Below are positions 37,999 to 48,456 of a stretch of 64,000 nt of DNA, piece after piece. The notes below the pieces were generated by a model. The model saw nothing but the letters and a program-made list of their open reading frames with translations. It had not been told where the DNA came from and did no database searches. The stretch comes from Rhodocyclales bacterium. Its GTDB lineage: Bacteria; Pseudomonadota; Gammaproteobacteria; Burkholderiales; Rhodocyclaceae. The DNA lies in NCBI GenBank assembly GCA_016214145.1, contig JACRPA010000002.1, positions 558,001-622,000 on the forward strand, written 5' to 3'. Position 1 is the first letter of the stretch. The number at the start of each line of letters is the position of its first letter. Position numbers and translations under genes: made by a program.

Positions 37999-38687
37999 AC
38001 GAACTGGAAATCGAACGCCTCGCCCGCCGCGAGGCCCTGCTCAAGCTGGCCGCCGCCGGCGCCCTCGGCGCGGGCGGCCTCCTCGGCCTGGTGCGCGAAG
38101 CACTCTCGGCCGGCTCGCTGCCGGCCACGCCCGGCTTCCGCCACATCAAGGGTCCGGTCGGCGTCGACAACACCCGCGCCTCGATCGGCATGAACATCAA
38201 GCCGGGCCAGACGGTGATGACCGGCGAGGGTGCGGAGGCCATCTACATCATCGGCCCCGACGCCTTCCTGCAGCGCGAAAAGACCAAGATCACCTTCGAG
38301 GACAGCGCGGGGGCCCAGGTGATGCGCATCATCACGGGTAGGGTCCTCAGTGTATTCGGCAAGGGCCGGGAGAGGACGCGCAACCTGCAACTCACCACGC
38401 CGACCGCCACCATCGGCATCCGCGGCACCGGCTGCTATATCGAGGCCGAGGAAGCGCGCACCTATTTCTGCCTGTGCTACGGCGAGGCCGAGGCGGTGCC
38501 GAATGGCGATCCGAAGCAGAAGGAAACCATCCGCACCACCCACCACGAGCATCCGATCTACATCAACGCCACGGGCGACAGGATGATGGCGCCGGCCACG
38601 GTTATCAACCACACCGACGCCGAACTGACCATGCTGGAGAATACCGTCGGCCGCTGGCCGCCGTTCCAGCAGGGCTCTCGATACTGA
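37995..38687 (+). CDS. FecR-like domain protein with Tat-type signal
   Basis: A 230-residue protein. The N-terminus (LARREALLKLAAAGALGAGG) resembles a twin-arginine signal. The body has the FecR-type core TPTATIGIRGTGCYIE. A CxC motif (YFCLCYG) lies 13 residues after RGT, exactly as in the FecR-like protein at 47797. AGGAGG lies just upstream of ATG 37995. It is not next to a sigma factor gene, so it is not a classical FecR regulator. Function unknown. Confidence 0.8.
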   Translation: MNELEIERLARREALLKLAAAGALGAGGLLGLVREALSAGSLPATPGFRHIKGPVGVDNTRASIGMNIKPGQTVMTGEGAEAIYIIGPDAFLQREKTKITFEDSAGAQVMRIITGRVLSVFGKGRERTRNLQLTTPTATIGIRGTGCYIEAEEARTYFCLCYGEAEAVPNGDPKQKETIRTTHHEHPIYINATGDRMMAPATVINHTDAELTMLENTVGRWPPFQQGSRY

Positions 38688-38702
38688 TCTTGATCTGATC
38701 CG

Positions 38703-38794
38703 CAGGTCGGGCTTCAGCCCGATGACCGAAGGAAATCCCTGTCGGACTGCTGCGGCTGATCGACCGCCCAAGTCGGGCTGAAGCCCGACCTACA
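38703..38794. repeat. Palindromic repeat family R1, copy b
   Basis: CAGGTCGGGCTTCAGCCCGA left arm and GTCGGGCTGAAGCCCGACC right arm. The centre GACCGAAGGAAATCCCTGT is shared with copy a. It lies between the convergent FecR-like and PilB-like genes. Confidence 0.85.
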
Positions 38795-38795
38795 T

Positions 38796-40592
38796 CTACT
38801 CGCTCTGCGCCGGCGGAGCGACCTGGAGGACTTCCTCCAGGGTGGTGAAGCCGGCGGCGACCTTCATCGCGCCGGCGATGCGCAGGGGCTTCATGCCCTC
38901 GCGGTAGGCCTGCTCCCGCACCTTGGCCAGATCGGTGGTGGGCGTGACCAGCTTGCGCAGCTCGGGCGACATGAGCATGATCTCGTAGAGTCCGATGCGG
39001 CCCATGTAGCCCGTCATGCGGCAGTCGAGGCAGCCGACCGGGTGATAGATCTGCGGGGGCCGGGCGGCCTTCCACGGCGCGACCATCGCCTGCCAGATGT
39101 CCTCCTCCTCCGGCGTCATGGGCGACGCCTTCTTGCAATGCGGGCAGAGCGTGCGCACCAGGCGCTGCGCCATCACGCCCAGCAGCGTGGCGTTGAGCAG
39201 GTAGGCCGGCGTGCCCAGGTCGAGCAGGCGGGTGACCGCCGTCGGCGCGTCGTTGGTGTGCAGGGTGGACAGCACCAGGTGGCCGGTCAGCGCCGCCTGC
39301 ACCGCCATGTCCGCCGTCTCGATGTCGCGGATCTCGCCCACCATGACGATGTCGGGATCCTGCCGCATCAGCGCGCGCACGCCGGCGGCGAACGTCATGT
39401 CGATGTTCTGCTGCACCTGCACCTGGTTGAAGGAGGCCTCGATCATCTCGATCGGATCCTCGATGGTGCACACGTTGACTTCCGGCGTGGCGAGCTGCTT
39501 CAGCGTCGAATACAGCGTCGTCGTCTTGCCCGAACCGGTCGGTCCCGTCACCAGGATGATGCCGTTCGGCTTGTCGGTCATCTGCGTCCAGCGCGCCTTG
39601 TCGTCTTCGCCGAAACCCAGTTCCGAGAAGTCGCGCACCAGCACTTCCGGATCGAAGATGCGCATGACCAGCTTCTCGCCGAAGGCGGTCGGCAGCGTCG
39701 ACAGGCGCAGCTCGATTTCCTGGCCGTCTGACGTGCGCGTCTTGATGCGACCGTCCTGCGGGCGGCGCTTCTCCACCACGTCCATGCGGCCGAGAATCTT
39801 GATGCGGCTGGTCATGGCGGTCAGCACCGACATCGGTATCTGGTAAACCTGGTGCAGCACGCCGTCGATGCGAAAGCGCACGATGCCCAGTTCCCGCCGC
39901 GGCTCGATGTGGATGTCGCTGGCGCGCTGTTCGAAGGCGTATTGCCACAGCCAGTCGACGATGCTGACGATGTGCTGGTCGTTGGCGTCGAACTGGCGAT
40001 TGGTCTTGCCCAGTTCGACCAGCTGCTCGAAATTGGACACGCCGCTGCGCACCTCGCCCTGCTGCTCGGCCTTTTTCACCGAGCGCGCCAGGTTGTAGAA
40101 CTCGACCAGGTAGCGGTCGATGTCCTGCGGGTTGGCGACGACGCGGCGGATGTCCTTGCGCAGGATGGGCTTGAGCTCGGCTTCCCACTCGCGCAGGTAG
40201 GGCTCGGCGGTGGCGATCACCACCTCGCGCGTGTTCACCTCGACGGGCAGGATCCTGAAGCGCGTCGCGTAGGCGTTGGACACCACCTCCGTGACGGCCT
40301 GGAACTTGATCTTGAGCGGATCGATGTGCAGATAGTCGAGCCCGGTGCGGCGCGCCAGCCATTCCGCAAGATGCTCCAGCGTCAGCGCCTTGTGCGGCTC
40401 GGCGAGCGCCTTCCATTTCTGGTCGGCGATGACGATGAGCGGATGGATGTCCCCCTTGAAATAGCGCCGCTCCTTCTTGAACGCCTCGCCGACGCCCTTG
40501 GGGATGAGGCCGTCTGCAACCAGGCCGTCCACCACCTCGGGCAGGGTAAGGCGATGCTCATGCACCACGTTTTCTTCGCCGGTTTTCTGCAT
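38796..40592 (-). CDS. GspE/PilB-type secretion or pilus ATPase
   Basis: A 598-residue type II/IV secretion ATPase. It has an N-terminal MshEN-like region (about 20-170), Walker A GPTGSGKTTTLYSTL, the Asp and His boxes (CTIEDPIEM, LSTLHTNDAPTAVTRLLD), Walker B VMVGEIRDIETAD and the zinc motif CPHC...CLDC. No other pilus or secretion genes lie in the window, so it is an orphan here; MshEN suggests c-di-GMP binding (family knowledge). Start ATG 40592 is chosen on homology with no strong Shine-Dalgarno. Confidence 0.9.
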   Translation of the reverse strand: MQKTGEENVVHEHRLTLPEVVDGLVADGLIPKGVGEAFKKERRYFKGDIHPLIVIADQKWKALAEPHKALTLEHLAEWLARRTGLDYLHIDPLKIKFQAVTEVVSNAYATRFRILPVEVNTREVVIATAEPYLREWEAELKPILRKDIRRVVANPQDIDRYLVEFYNLARSVKKAEQQGEVRSGVSNFEQLVELGKTNRQFDANDQHIVSIVDWLWQYAFEQRASDIHIEPRRELGIVRFRIDGVLHQVYQIPMSVLTAMTSRIKILGRMDVVEKRRPQDGRIKTRTSDGQEIELRLSTLPTAFGEKLVMRIFDPEVLVRDFSELGFGEDDKARWTQMTDKPNGIILVTGPTGSGKTTTLYSTLKQLATPEVNVCTIEDPIEMIEASFNQVQVQQNIDMTFAAGVRALMRQDPDIVMVGEIRDIETADMAVQAALTGHLVLSTLHTNDAPTAVTRLLDLGTPAYLLNATLLGVMAQRLVRTLCPHCKKASPMTPEEEDIWQAMVAPWKAARPPQIYHPVGCLDCRMTGYMGRIGLYEIMLMSPELRKLVTPTTDLAKVREQAYREGMKPLRIAGAMKVAAGFTTLEEVLQVAPPAQSE

Positions 40593-40741
40593 GCTTTGGC
40601 CAGATGGGGATGTCGATGGTCTGGCTGCACTATAGCCGACAAGCCTGCCCCGCTCAATGGCCGTCAACCTCGCCCGCCGGCTTTCGTTTAGCATGGCGGG
40701 ACGGCATTCGCCGCCCCGTTCGCAACCCCAAGGAGACGCCA

Positions 40742-41152
40742 ATGAAATCGATTTCCCTCTTTCTTGCCGGCCTGGCCGCCGGACTCTTCGCCTTCAGCGT
40801 CCATGCCCAGCCCGGCCCGGGCGGCGGCATGGGTGGCGGCATGGGCGGGATGGGGCCGGGCATGAGCGGCGGCCCGCGCCAGGCGGCGCCGGCCGATTGC
40901 AGCAAGACGAAGAACCCCGCCCAGTGCGAAGCGCGGCAGAAGGCGCGCGAAGCCTGCAAGGACAGGAAAGGCCTGGATTACCGCGCCTGCATGGATGACA
41001 ACAAGCCCGCTCCCGATTGCAGCAAGGCGCGCAGTCCCGAGCGTTGCGCCGCCCAGCAAAGCGCGCGCGAAGCCTGCAAGGGCAAATACGGGCCGGAGCG
41101 CCGCCAGTGCATGCGCGACCAGCGCAAGCCTCCCGCCCAGAAGAAGTCCTGA
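40742..41152 (+). CDS. Secreted cysteine-repeat protein
   Basis: A 136-residue protein with a signal peptide (1-22, ending VHA), a Gly/Met-rich stretch (GGGMGGGMGGMGPGM) and two tandem repeats of about 38 residues. Each repeat has four cysteines: DCSKxxxPxxC, then AREACKxxxG, then CM, i.e. spacing about C6C8-9C10C. The cysteines could form disulfides or bind metal in the periplasm. AAGGAG lies 6 bases before ATG 40742. I do not recognise a named family. Confidence 0.8.
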   Translation: MKSISLFLAGLAAGLFAFSVHAQPGPGGGMGGGMGGMGPGMSGGPRQAAPADCSKTKNPAQCEARQKAREACKDRKGLDYRACMDDNKPAPDCSKARSPERCAAQQSAREACKGKYGPERRQCMRDQRKPPAQKKS

Positions 41153-41168
41153 AGCAATCCGCCGGCAC

Positions 41169-41197
41169 AAACCGGGGCGCTGGGCGCCCCGGTTTTT

Positions 41198-41199
<2 letters not shown>
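41169..41199 (+). terminator. Terminator after the cysteine-repeat gene
   Basis: ACCGGGGCGC pairs with GCGCCCCGGT, followed by a run of seven T residues. It reaches the htpG stop codon on the other strand. Confidence 0.9.
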
Positions 41200-43096
<1,897 letters not shown>

Positions 43097-43357
43097 TTGT
43101 GGGTCTCCTGATAATCGGAGTAAATTTTGGGCGCCGGATGCCGTTTTCAAGTCATGAACGACGGCCGTACCGAATGGCGCATCGCCCGGCGAACGCACCG
43201 AGTACATCTAATATATAAGAAACAACAAGTTGAACGTATACGCCTCACCGCCCCGGACTTCGGCGCCACTCTTTCCGAAGCGGCGCTGAGCGAGCCATGC
43301 TGCCCTGGGGGGTAGAATCCATTCGTTTCGCATTCCCGGAAGCCGAATCGAAATGAC

Positions 43358-45490
43358 ATGAACACCGCCGTCCCGGAAGGGAGCACACCGAGTAGCGGAA
43401 AGAAGCCCATCGGCCCGCATGCGCCGGGCGGCTGGACTCTGCCGCGCATCCGGCTCCTCCTGATCGCCGCCTACCTCCTGCTCCTGGCAGTCCTCGCCGC
43501 GGCCATCGTCAAGCTCAACGACGACGAGCAGAACCAGGCTCTCGAGCAAAGCCAGCGCCAGGCCATGGCCACCGCGCGCGTCTTGATGGAGCACATGGTG
43601 CGCACCTTCGGCGAGGTGGATCAGGTGCTGCTCGATCTGGCCGAGGACATCACCCAGACGGGCGGGCTGCAACGCGTCGATCCGGCCGCAAGCCATGCCC
43701 TGCTGGTGCGCCGCAAGTCCATGCTGCCCCAGGCCGTGGCCGTCGGCACCGTATTTCCGGACGGCGCCTTCCATGCAGTCAGCCTTGCCCACCCGCCGCC
43801 ACCCACCCGCTTCGAGAAAACCGAACCGTTCATCCATCTTCAACAGGACGCTTCAAACCGGCTGGCCTTCGGCAAGACGCAACGCGGCCCGGCCTCCGGA
43901 CAGTGGATATTCCCCGTCGCGCGGCGCATCACGCTGGAGGGCGGGCGCTTCGGCGGCATCGTCGGCGCCACGCTCTCCACCCGCTACTTCGAACAGTTCT
44001 ACCGGGAGCTGGGACTGGCCGAGGCCCAGTCGATTGCCGTCGTCCATGCCGACGGCCGCATCCTGTTCCGCTACCCCTTCGAGGAAAAGATCGCCCTCGG
44101 CAACCTGGCCGACAGTCCGGCGCTGGCGCCGGAAAGCGCCGGCCTGAGTTCGGGTTTCTACATCCGCCCGTCGCCCTTCGACGGCGGGGTCCGCATCGTC
44201 GGCTACCAGTGGCTGCCCGACCGCTCCTTCGCCGTGCTGTCGACCATCCGGATGGATGCGGCGCTGGCGAAGGCCATCGCATCCGGCCAGCGAAACTGGA
44301 TCGCAGGCGCGCTGATCGCCCTGCTCTTCGGCGTCATCAACCTGCTGATCTACCGCTCCCTCCGCCTGCGCGAGGAGTCCGACATGCGGCTCGCGCGCAC
44401 GCAATACACCGTCGACCATGCCCAGGACATGGTGTTCTGGCTCGGCCCGGACGGCGGCATCCGCTATGCCAATGCCGCCGCCTGCCGGCGCCACGGCTAT
44501 ACCCAGACGGAAATGCTTGCGCTGCGGATCTTCGACTTGGACCGAGGCTGCGCACCGCAGCGATTCGTCAAGATGTGGCAGGCGCTGAAAAAGACCGGGA
44601 CGCTCACCTATGAGCGCTCGCACCACACCAAGGCCGGCGAAACGCTGCCGGTCGAGGTTGTTGCAAACCATTTCGTTTTTCACGACGAGGAGATGAATTG
44701 CCTGTTCGTGCGCGACATCGGCGAACGCAAGGCTGCCGAGGAAGAAATGCGCCGGCTCAACGAATCCCTCGAGGTGCGCGTCACGGAGCGCACCGCCGCA
44801 CTCGAGGCCGCCATGCGGGAAATGGAAGGATTCTCCTATTCCATCTCGCACGACCTGCGCGCCCCGCTGCGCGCCATCAACGGATTTGCCCGGCTGCTGC
44901 TGGAAAACGAAAGGGAGAAAATGGAACGGGAAAGCGCCGGCATGCTTGACCGCGTGATCCACAACAGCAACCGCATGGGCGATCTGATCGACGACATCCT
45001 GGACTACTCGCGCGCCGGGCGCGTCGAACTGTCGATGCAATCCGTCGACCTGGGCGGAATTGCGCGCGAAGCCCTCGCCGGCCTGCGCGACATCTACCCC
45101 GCCGCCGACATACGCCTGTCCGACCTGCCCAGGGTGCGCGGCGACCCCGCGGCGCTGCGGCAGGTCATGCACAACCTGCTCGACAATTCCCTGAAATACT
45201 CCAGCCAGGTGGTCGATCCGACCGTCGAGGTCGAGGCGGCCATGGAGGACGGGGCCGTCACCGTCACGATCAGGGACAACGGCGCCGGCTTCGACATGCA
45301 GTACGCCGGCAAGCTGTTCGGCATGTTCCAGCGCATGCACAACGACAAGGAGTTCCCGGGCACCGGCGTCGGCCTCGCCATCTGCAAGCGCATCGTGGAA
45401 AGGCATGGCGGGAAGATCTGGGCCGAGTCAGCGCCGGGCCAGGGCAGCCGCTTCTCCTTCACCCTGCCGGCCTGCAAGGATCAGCCGTAG
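43358..45490 (+). CDS. PAS-containing membrane sensor histidine kinase
   Basis: A 710-residue kinase. Two membrane helices (about 33-53 and 310-330) enclose a periplasmic dCache/CHASE-like sensor domain. Then comes a PAS domain (about 345-465), a coiled coil ([19 protein letters not shown]) and a kinase core with H-box [17 protein letters not shown]-box [13 protein letters not shown] and G boxes IRDNGAGFD and [18 protein letters not shown]. This is the bacteriophytochrome-type HisKA class. No receiver gene is adjacent. Its 3' end overlaps convergent greB by 10 bases. Confidence 0.92.
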   Translation: MNTAVPEGSTPSSGKKPIGPHAPGGWTLPRIRLLLIAAYLLLLAVLAAAIVKLNDDEQNQALEQSQRQAMATARVLMEHMVRTFGEVDQVLLDLAEDITQTGGLQRVDPAASHALLVRRKSMLPQAVAVGTVFPDGAFHAVSLAHPPPPTRFEKTEPFIHLQQDASNRLAFGKTQRGPASGQWIFPVARRITLEGGRFGGIVGATLSTRYFEQFYRELGLAEAQSIAVVHADGRILFRYPFEEKIALGNLADSPALAPESAGLSSGFYIRPSPFDGGVRIVGYQWLPDRSFAVLSTIRMDAALAKAIASGQRNWIAGALIALLFGVINLLIYRSLRLREESDMRLARTQYTVDHAQDMVFWLGPDGGIRYANAAACRRHGYTQTEMLALRIFDLDRGCAPQRFVKMWQALKKTGTLTYERSHHTKAGETLPVEVVANHFVFHDEEMNCLFVRDIGERKAAEEEMRRLNESLEVRVTERTAALEAAMREMEGFSYSISHDLRAPLRAINGFARLLLENEREKMERESAGMLDRVIHNSNRMGDLIDDILDYSRAGRVELSMQSVDLGGIAREALAGLRDIYPAADIRLSDLPRVRGDPAALRQVMHNLLDNSLKYSSQVVDPTVEVEAAMEDGAVTVTIRDNGAGFDMQYAGKLFGMFQRMHNDKEFPGTGVGLAICKRIVERHGGKIWAESAPGQGSRFSFTLPACKDQP

Positions 45491-46032
45491 CGTATTTCGA
45501 CGATGTCGAGTTCGCGCGGCCCGGCCGGGCTGTGGAAGCGCACCGTGTCGCCCTCGCGCGCCTTGAGCAGGGCCCTGGCCAGCGGCGAGATCCAGCTGAT
45601 CATTCCCTGGCCGGCGTCGGCCTCGTCGATGCCGACGATCTGGTAGCTGCACTCGCGCCCCTCGCTGTCGCAGACCGTCACGGTGGCGCCGAAGAACACC
45701 TGTTCCGTGTTCTCCTGCTTCGCAGGGTCGACCAGCACCGAGGTTTCCAGCCGCTTCATGAGGAAGCGGATGCGCCGGTCTATCTCGCGCAGGCGCTTCT
45801 TGCCGTAGATGTAGTCGCCGTTCTCGGAGCGATCGCCGTTCTTCGCCGCCCAGGAGACGACCTGCACCAGCGCCGGACGCTCGGTCCTGACCAGTTGCTC
45901 CAGCTCGGCCTTGAGCAGTGCATAGCCGCGGCGCGTCATGTAGTTCTTCGCGCCCTGCGGCAGCGCCGGGGCGGAGGGATGGCCCTCTTCCTCCTCCTCG
46001 GAACCGTCCTCCTTGACGAATGCCTTGTTCAT
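45481..46032 (-). CDS. greB: Transcription elongation factor GreB
   Basis: A 183-residue Gre factor that rescues backtracked RNA polymerase by stimulating transcript cleavage. It has the N-terminal coiled coil ([43 protein letters not shown], with the catalytic acidic tip) and the C-terminal FKBP-like domain ([27 protein letters not shown]). The GreB-type [12 protein letters not shown] distinguishes it from GreA. An acidic N-terminal extension ([11 protein letters not shown]) is unusual. Start ATG 46032. Confidence 0.94.
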   Translation of the reverse strand: MNKAFVKEDGSEEEEEGHPSAPALPQGAKNYMTRRGYALLKAELEQLVRTERPALVQVVSWAAKNGDRSENGDYIYGKKRLREIDRRIRFLMKRLETSVLVDPAKQENTEQVFFGATVTVCDSEGRECSYQIVGIDEADAGQGMISWISPLARALLKAREGDTVRFHSPAGPRELDIVEIRYG

Positions 46033-46091
46033 CTGCGCAAACCGGGAATTGAAGCGATAATTATAGCGTTCGTACAACAACCACAAGCCTC

Positions 46092-46793
46092 GTGTCCTCT
46101 CTCGACAGACGGCAGGCCTTCCTTGCCGGCGTGCGTGCCTGCATTCCCCTCGCCCCGGGCGTCCTGCTTTTCGGCATGGTGTGCGGCGCCGCCGCGGCCG
46201 GCGTCGGCCTCACGCCGGGCCAGTCCTTCGCCCTCTCCTGGATGGTCTTCGCCGGCTCCTCGCAGATCGTCGCCACCCAGCTCTTCGCTTCCGGCGCGCC
46301 GGGCTGGGTCATCGTCCTCACCGGCTGGATCGTCAACCTGCGCTTCATGATGTACAGCGCCAGCCTGGCGCAGCATTTCCGCGGCGAATCGCGCGGCGCG
46401 CGCTGGCTGGCCGGCTACCTGCTCACCGACCAGGCCTTCGCCGTGACCCTGGCGCGGGCGCTCGATGGACGCAAGGGCGTCGCCGGCTTCTTCCTCGGCA
46501 TCGCCTTCACCCTGTGGCTGCTCTGGCAGGTCGCCAGCCTGGCCGGCATCTTCCTCGGCGCGCTGGTGCCGGCCAGCTGGTCGATGGATTTCGTCGTCGC
46601 CCTGACCTTCATCGGCGTGCTGGCGCCGCTGCTGCGCGACCGCGCCATGGCAGGCGCCGCCGTAGCGGGGGGACTGACTTCCGTGTTCCTCGTCCTGCCC
46701 CTGAAGCTGAACCTGATGGCCGCCGCCCTGATCGGCGCCGCTGTCGGCATCGCACTGGAAAAACTGTGGCCGAAATCGCGACCTGGGGCGTGA
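46092..46793 (+). CDS. azlC: AzlC family branched-chain amino acid exporter subunit
   Basis: A 233-residue membrane protein with about seven helices and the AzlC signatures FGMVCGAAAAGVGL, MVFAGSSQIVATQL and NLRFMMYSASLAQHF. AzlC and AzlD together export branched-chain amino acids. The start is GTG 46092. A copy of the dispersed word is at 46658. The end overlaps azlD by 28 bases. Confidence 0.92.
   Translation: MSSLDRRQAFLAGVRACIPLAPGVLLFGMVCGAAAAGVGLTPGQSFALSWMVFAGSSQIVATQLFASGAPGWVIVLTGWIVNLRFMMYSASLAQHFRGESRGARWLAGYLLTDQAFAVTLARALDGRKGVAGFFLGIAFTLWLLWQVASLAGIFLGALVPASWSMDFVVALTFIGVLAPLLRDRAMAGAAVAGGLTSVFLVLPLKLNLMAAALIGAAVGIALEKLWPKSRPGA
46658..46682 (-). repeat. Dispersed 24-bp word, copy 6 (in azlC)
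   Basis: On the minus strand it reads GAAGTCAGTC, then CCCCCGCT, then ACGGCG. It matches in core and spacing, and is antisense to azlC. Confidence 0.6.
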
Positions 46794-47086
46794 TCGCCGC
46801 GCTCGGGCTGGCGACCTTCGCCACCCGGCTGTCCTTCCTGGCGCTGCTGGGAGAGGGGGAACTGCCGCTCTGGCTGCGGCGCATCCTGCATTACGTGCCG
46901 CCGGCCATCCTGGCCGCCATCATCGCGCCGCAGGTGCTGGCCGGCGCGCCGGGACTGGCCGCCACGCTGGACGGGCCGCGCACCGTGGCCGCCCTCGCCG
47001 GCTTCGCCGTCGCCTATGCCACGCGCAGCACCTTCGCCAGCATCGCGGTCGGCATGGCCGTGCTGTGGGGGCTGACTTTGCTGTAG
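46766..47086 (+). CDS. azlD: AzlD family branched-chain amino acid exporter subunit
   Basis: A 106-residue membrane protein with about four helices and the AzlD patterns FATRLSFLAL, RRILHYVPPAILAAIIAPQVL and AYATRSTFASIAVGM. GTG 46766 overlaps azlC by 28 bases; GTG 46790 is an alternative. It pairs with AzlC. The last codons lie in a copy of the dispersed word. Confidence 0.9.
   Translation: MAEIATWGVIAALGLATFATRLSFLALLGEGELPLWLRRILHYVPPAILAAIIAPQVLAGAPGLAATLDGPRTVAALAGFAVAYATRSTFASIAVGMAVLWGLTLL
47056..47079 (-). repeat. Dispersed 24-bp word, copy 7 (end of azlD)
   Basis: On the minus strand it reads AAAGTCAGCC, then CCCACAGC, then ACGGCC. One base in the core and one at the end differ from consensus. 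Confidence 0.55.
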
Positions 47087-47094
47087 ATCGGCCC

Positions 47095-47152
47095 GTAGGT
47101 CGGGCTTCAGCCCGACTTTGGCCGCTGCAGTCGGGCTGAAACCCGACCCACG
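47095..47152. repeat. Palindromic repeat family R1, copy c
   Basis: GTAGGTCGGGCTTCAGCCCG pairs with GTCGGGCTGAAACCCGACCC. The spacer differs from copies a and b. It lies between convergent azlD and the DUF3567 gene. Confidence 0.85.
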
Positions 47153-47154
47153 AT

Positions 47155-47388
47155 TCAGTGGTAGACGGCAGGCTGGGTGATCAGCGTGCCGTATTCCTCC
47201 AGCAGGTCGTCAAAGGCCTCGATGTCCGGGTCGCCCGAGACGAGCGCCTTCAGTTCGGCGCGGAAGCGCTCCGCCGCCCCGTCCCGCATCAGGACGCCCT
47301 TGTTCACGCGCTTGTCGATCACCTCCACGGCATCCTGCGCCGGGTAGTCGACCACATGCATCACCGGATTGTCGAAGACGATCATCAT
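47155..47388 (-). CDS. DUF3567 family protein
   Basis: A 77-residue protein of the DUF3567 family, known mainly from betaproteobacteria, function unknown. Pattern: VMHVVDYPA, EVIDKRVNKGVLMRDGAAERFRAEL and LITQPAVYH. I chose ATG 47388 because GGAGG lies 8 bases upstream on the minus strand; a start at 47403 would place that Shine-Dalgarno inside the coding region. Confidence 0.85.
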   Translation of the reverse strand: MMIVFDNPVMHVVDYPAQDAVEVIDKRVNKGVLMRDGAAERFRAELKALVSGDPDIEAFDDLLEEYGTLITQPAVYH

Positions 47389-47486
47389 GTCGGGATCCTC
47401 CATGATTCCAATTTCGGTCCGCCCGGCCGGATTTCAACCCTCCGCCGCATGTTGTTTTTAGCCCTGCCGCCGCATACCATACCGAA

Positions 47487-47696
47487 ATGAAAGAGTCCGA
47501 AGACATCTCCGCCCTGCGCCTGAAGCTCCACGAAATCCAGGTGGAGCACCGCGACCTCGACGAAATCATCGAGCGCCTGCTGCAAACCCCGCCGCATGAC
47601 GACCTGATGCTGCGCCGGCTGAAGAAGCGCAAGCTGCTGCTGAAAGACCGCATCGCCATCCTCGAACGCATGATCGAGCCGGACATCCCCGCCTGA
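47487..47696 (+). CDS. YdcH-like (DUF465) small protein
   Basis: A 69-residue helical protein of the DUF465/YdcH family, with the core VEHRDLDEIIERL and LRRLKKRKLLLKDRI. It is predicted as a helical hairpin or coiled coil. Function unknown. ATG 47487. It runs in the same direction as the FecR/cyclase pair 100 bases downstream. Confidence 0.88.
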   Translation: MKESEDISALRLKLHEIQVEHRDLDEIIERLLQTPPHDDLMLRRLKKRKLLLKDRIAILERMIEPDIPA

Positions 47697-47705
47697 GCCG
47701 CGCCT

Positions 47706-47730
47706 CGCCGTCCTGCGCAGGCTGACTTTT
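47706..47730 (-). repeat. Dispersed 24-bp word, copy 8 (intergenic)
   Basis: On the minus strand it reads AAAAGTCAGCC, then TGCGCAGG, then ACGGCG. It is one of two clearly intergenic copies and starts 10 bases after a stop codon. Confidence 0.65.
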
Positions 47731-47796
47731 CGCGCCCTGGACATTGGCATACCCGGTGCTAGACTGAACAACACCACGACCGAGGGGGGAATTGCC

Positions 47797-48456
47797 ATGA
47801 ACAGGAAACCATCGTTCGCCGGCTGGCTGCTGTCCGTCGCCCTGCTGCTCGCCTGCGCCACGGCGGCGGCGAAGGAGGAAAGCGGCACCGTCGTGTCGCT
47901 GCGCGGCGGCACCCTGGAGCGGATGGAAAAAGACGCCTGGCGCGGGATCGGCCAGGGCAAAAAGGTTGCCATCGGCGAGCGCCTGCGCACCGGCAAGGCC
48001 GCCGTCGCCGTGATCGACTTCCCCGCCGTCGGCCGCTTCGTCATGGGGCCCGGCTCGGAGATCGAGATGGGCCGCGAACCGAAGGACTTCACCACCAAGA
48101 TGAACCGCGGCGCGCTGTGGATGCAGACCGCGCTGCCGGCCGGCGGCCGCGCCGCCATCAGCACGCCGATCGCCATCGCCGGCGTGCGCGGCACAGCCTT
48201 TTCGATGGTGTTCGGCGAGGGCGAGAAGGCCGTCTGCGCCTGTACCTGCGCCGGCAACATCGAAGTCACCACGCCCGACGGCAAGAAGCTGAACGTGCCC
48301 AGAGGCGAGTATGTCGCCATCGACGCCGGCCAGTCCGTGCCGGCCAGGGCGCAGGCGTCCGCCCCCGTGCTGGAGCAGACCGGCACCGTCTTCGACTTCT
48401 GCCAGGCCTGCCATGTCGTCGGCGGCAAGGGCAAGCTGAAACCCGATTGGAAGTGA
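47797..48456 (+). CDS. FecR-domain protein with C-terminal CxxCH motif
   Basis: A 219-residue exported protein. Signal peptide (about 1-25, ending TAAA), FecR-like core (AISTPIAIAGVRGTAFSMVF) and a CxC(T)C motif (VCACTCAG) 13 residues after RGT. The C-terminus carries CQACH at residues 202-206, a c-type haem attachment pattern. It overlaps the cyclase gene as GTGA. FecR-like proteins encoded next to CHASE2 cyclases may interact with the periplasmic sensor; a haem would make that redox-linked (inference). Confidence 0.85.
   Translation: MNRKPSFAGWLLSVALLLACATAAAKEESGTVVSLRGGTLERMEKDAWRGIGQGKKVAIGERLRTGKAAVAVIDFPAVGRFVMGPGSEIEMGREPKDFTTKMNRGALWMQTALPAGGRAAISTPIAIAGVRGTAFSMVFGEGEKAVCACTCAGNIEVTTPDGKKLNVPRGEYVAIDAGQSVPARAQASAPVLEQTGTVFDFCQACHVVGGKGKLKPDWK

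Noticed and set aside
43127-43315. 62-codon plus-strand frame between htpG and the histidine kinase
   Set aside because: No Shine-Dalgarno, no recognisable pattern, and the region is A/T-rich with the htpG control region on the other strand.
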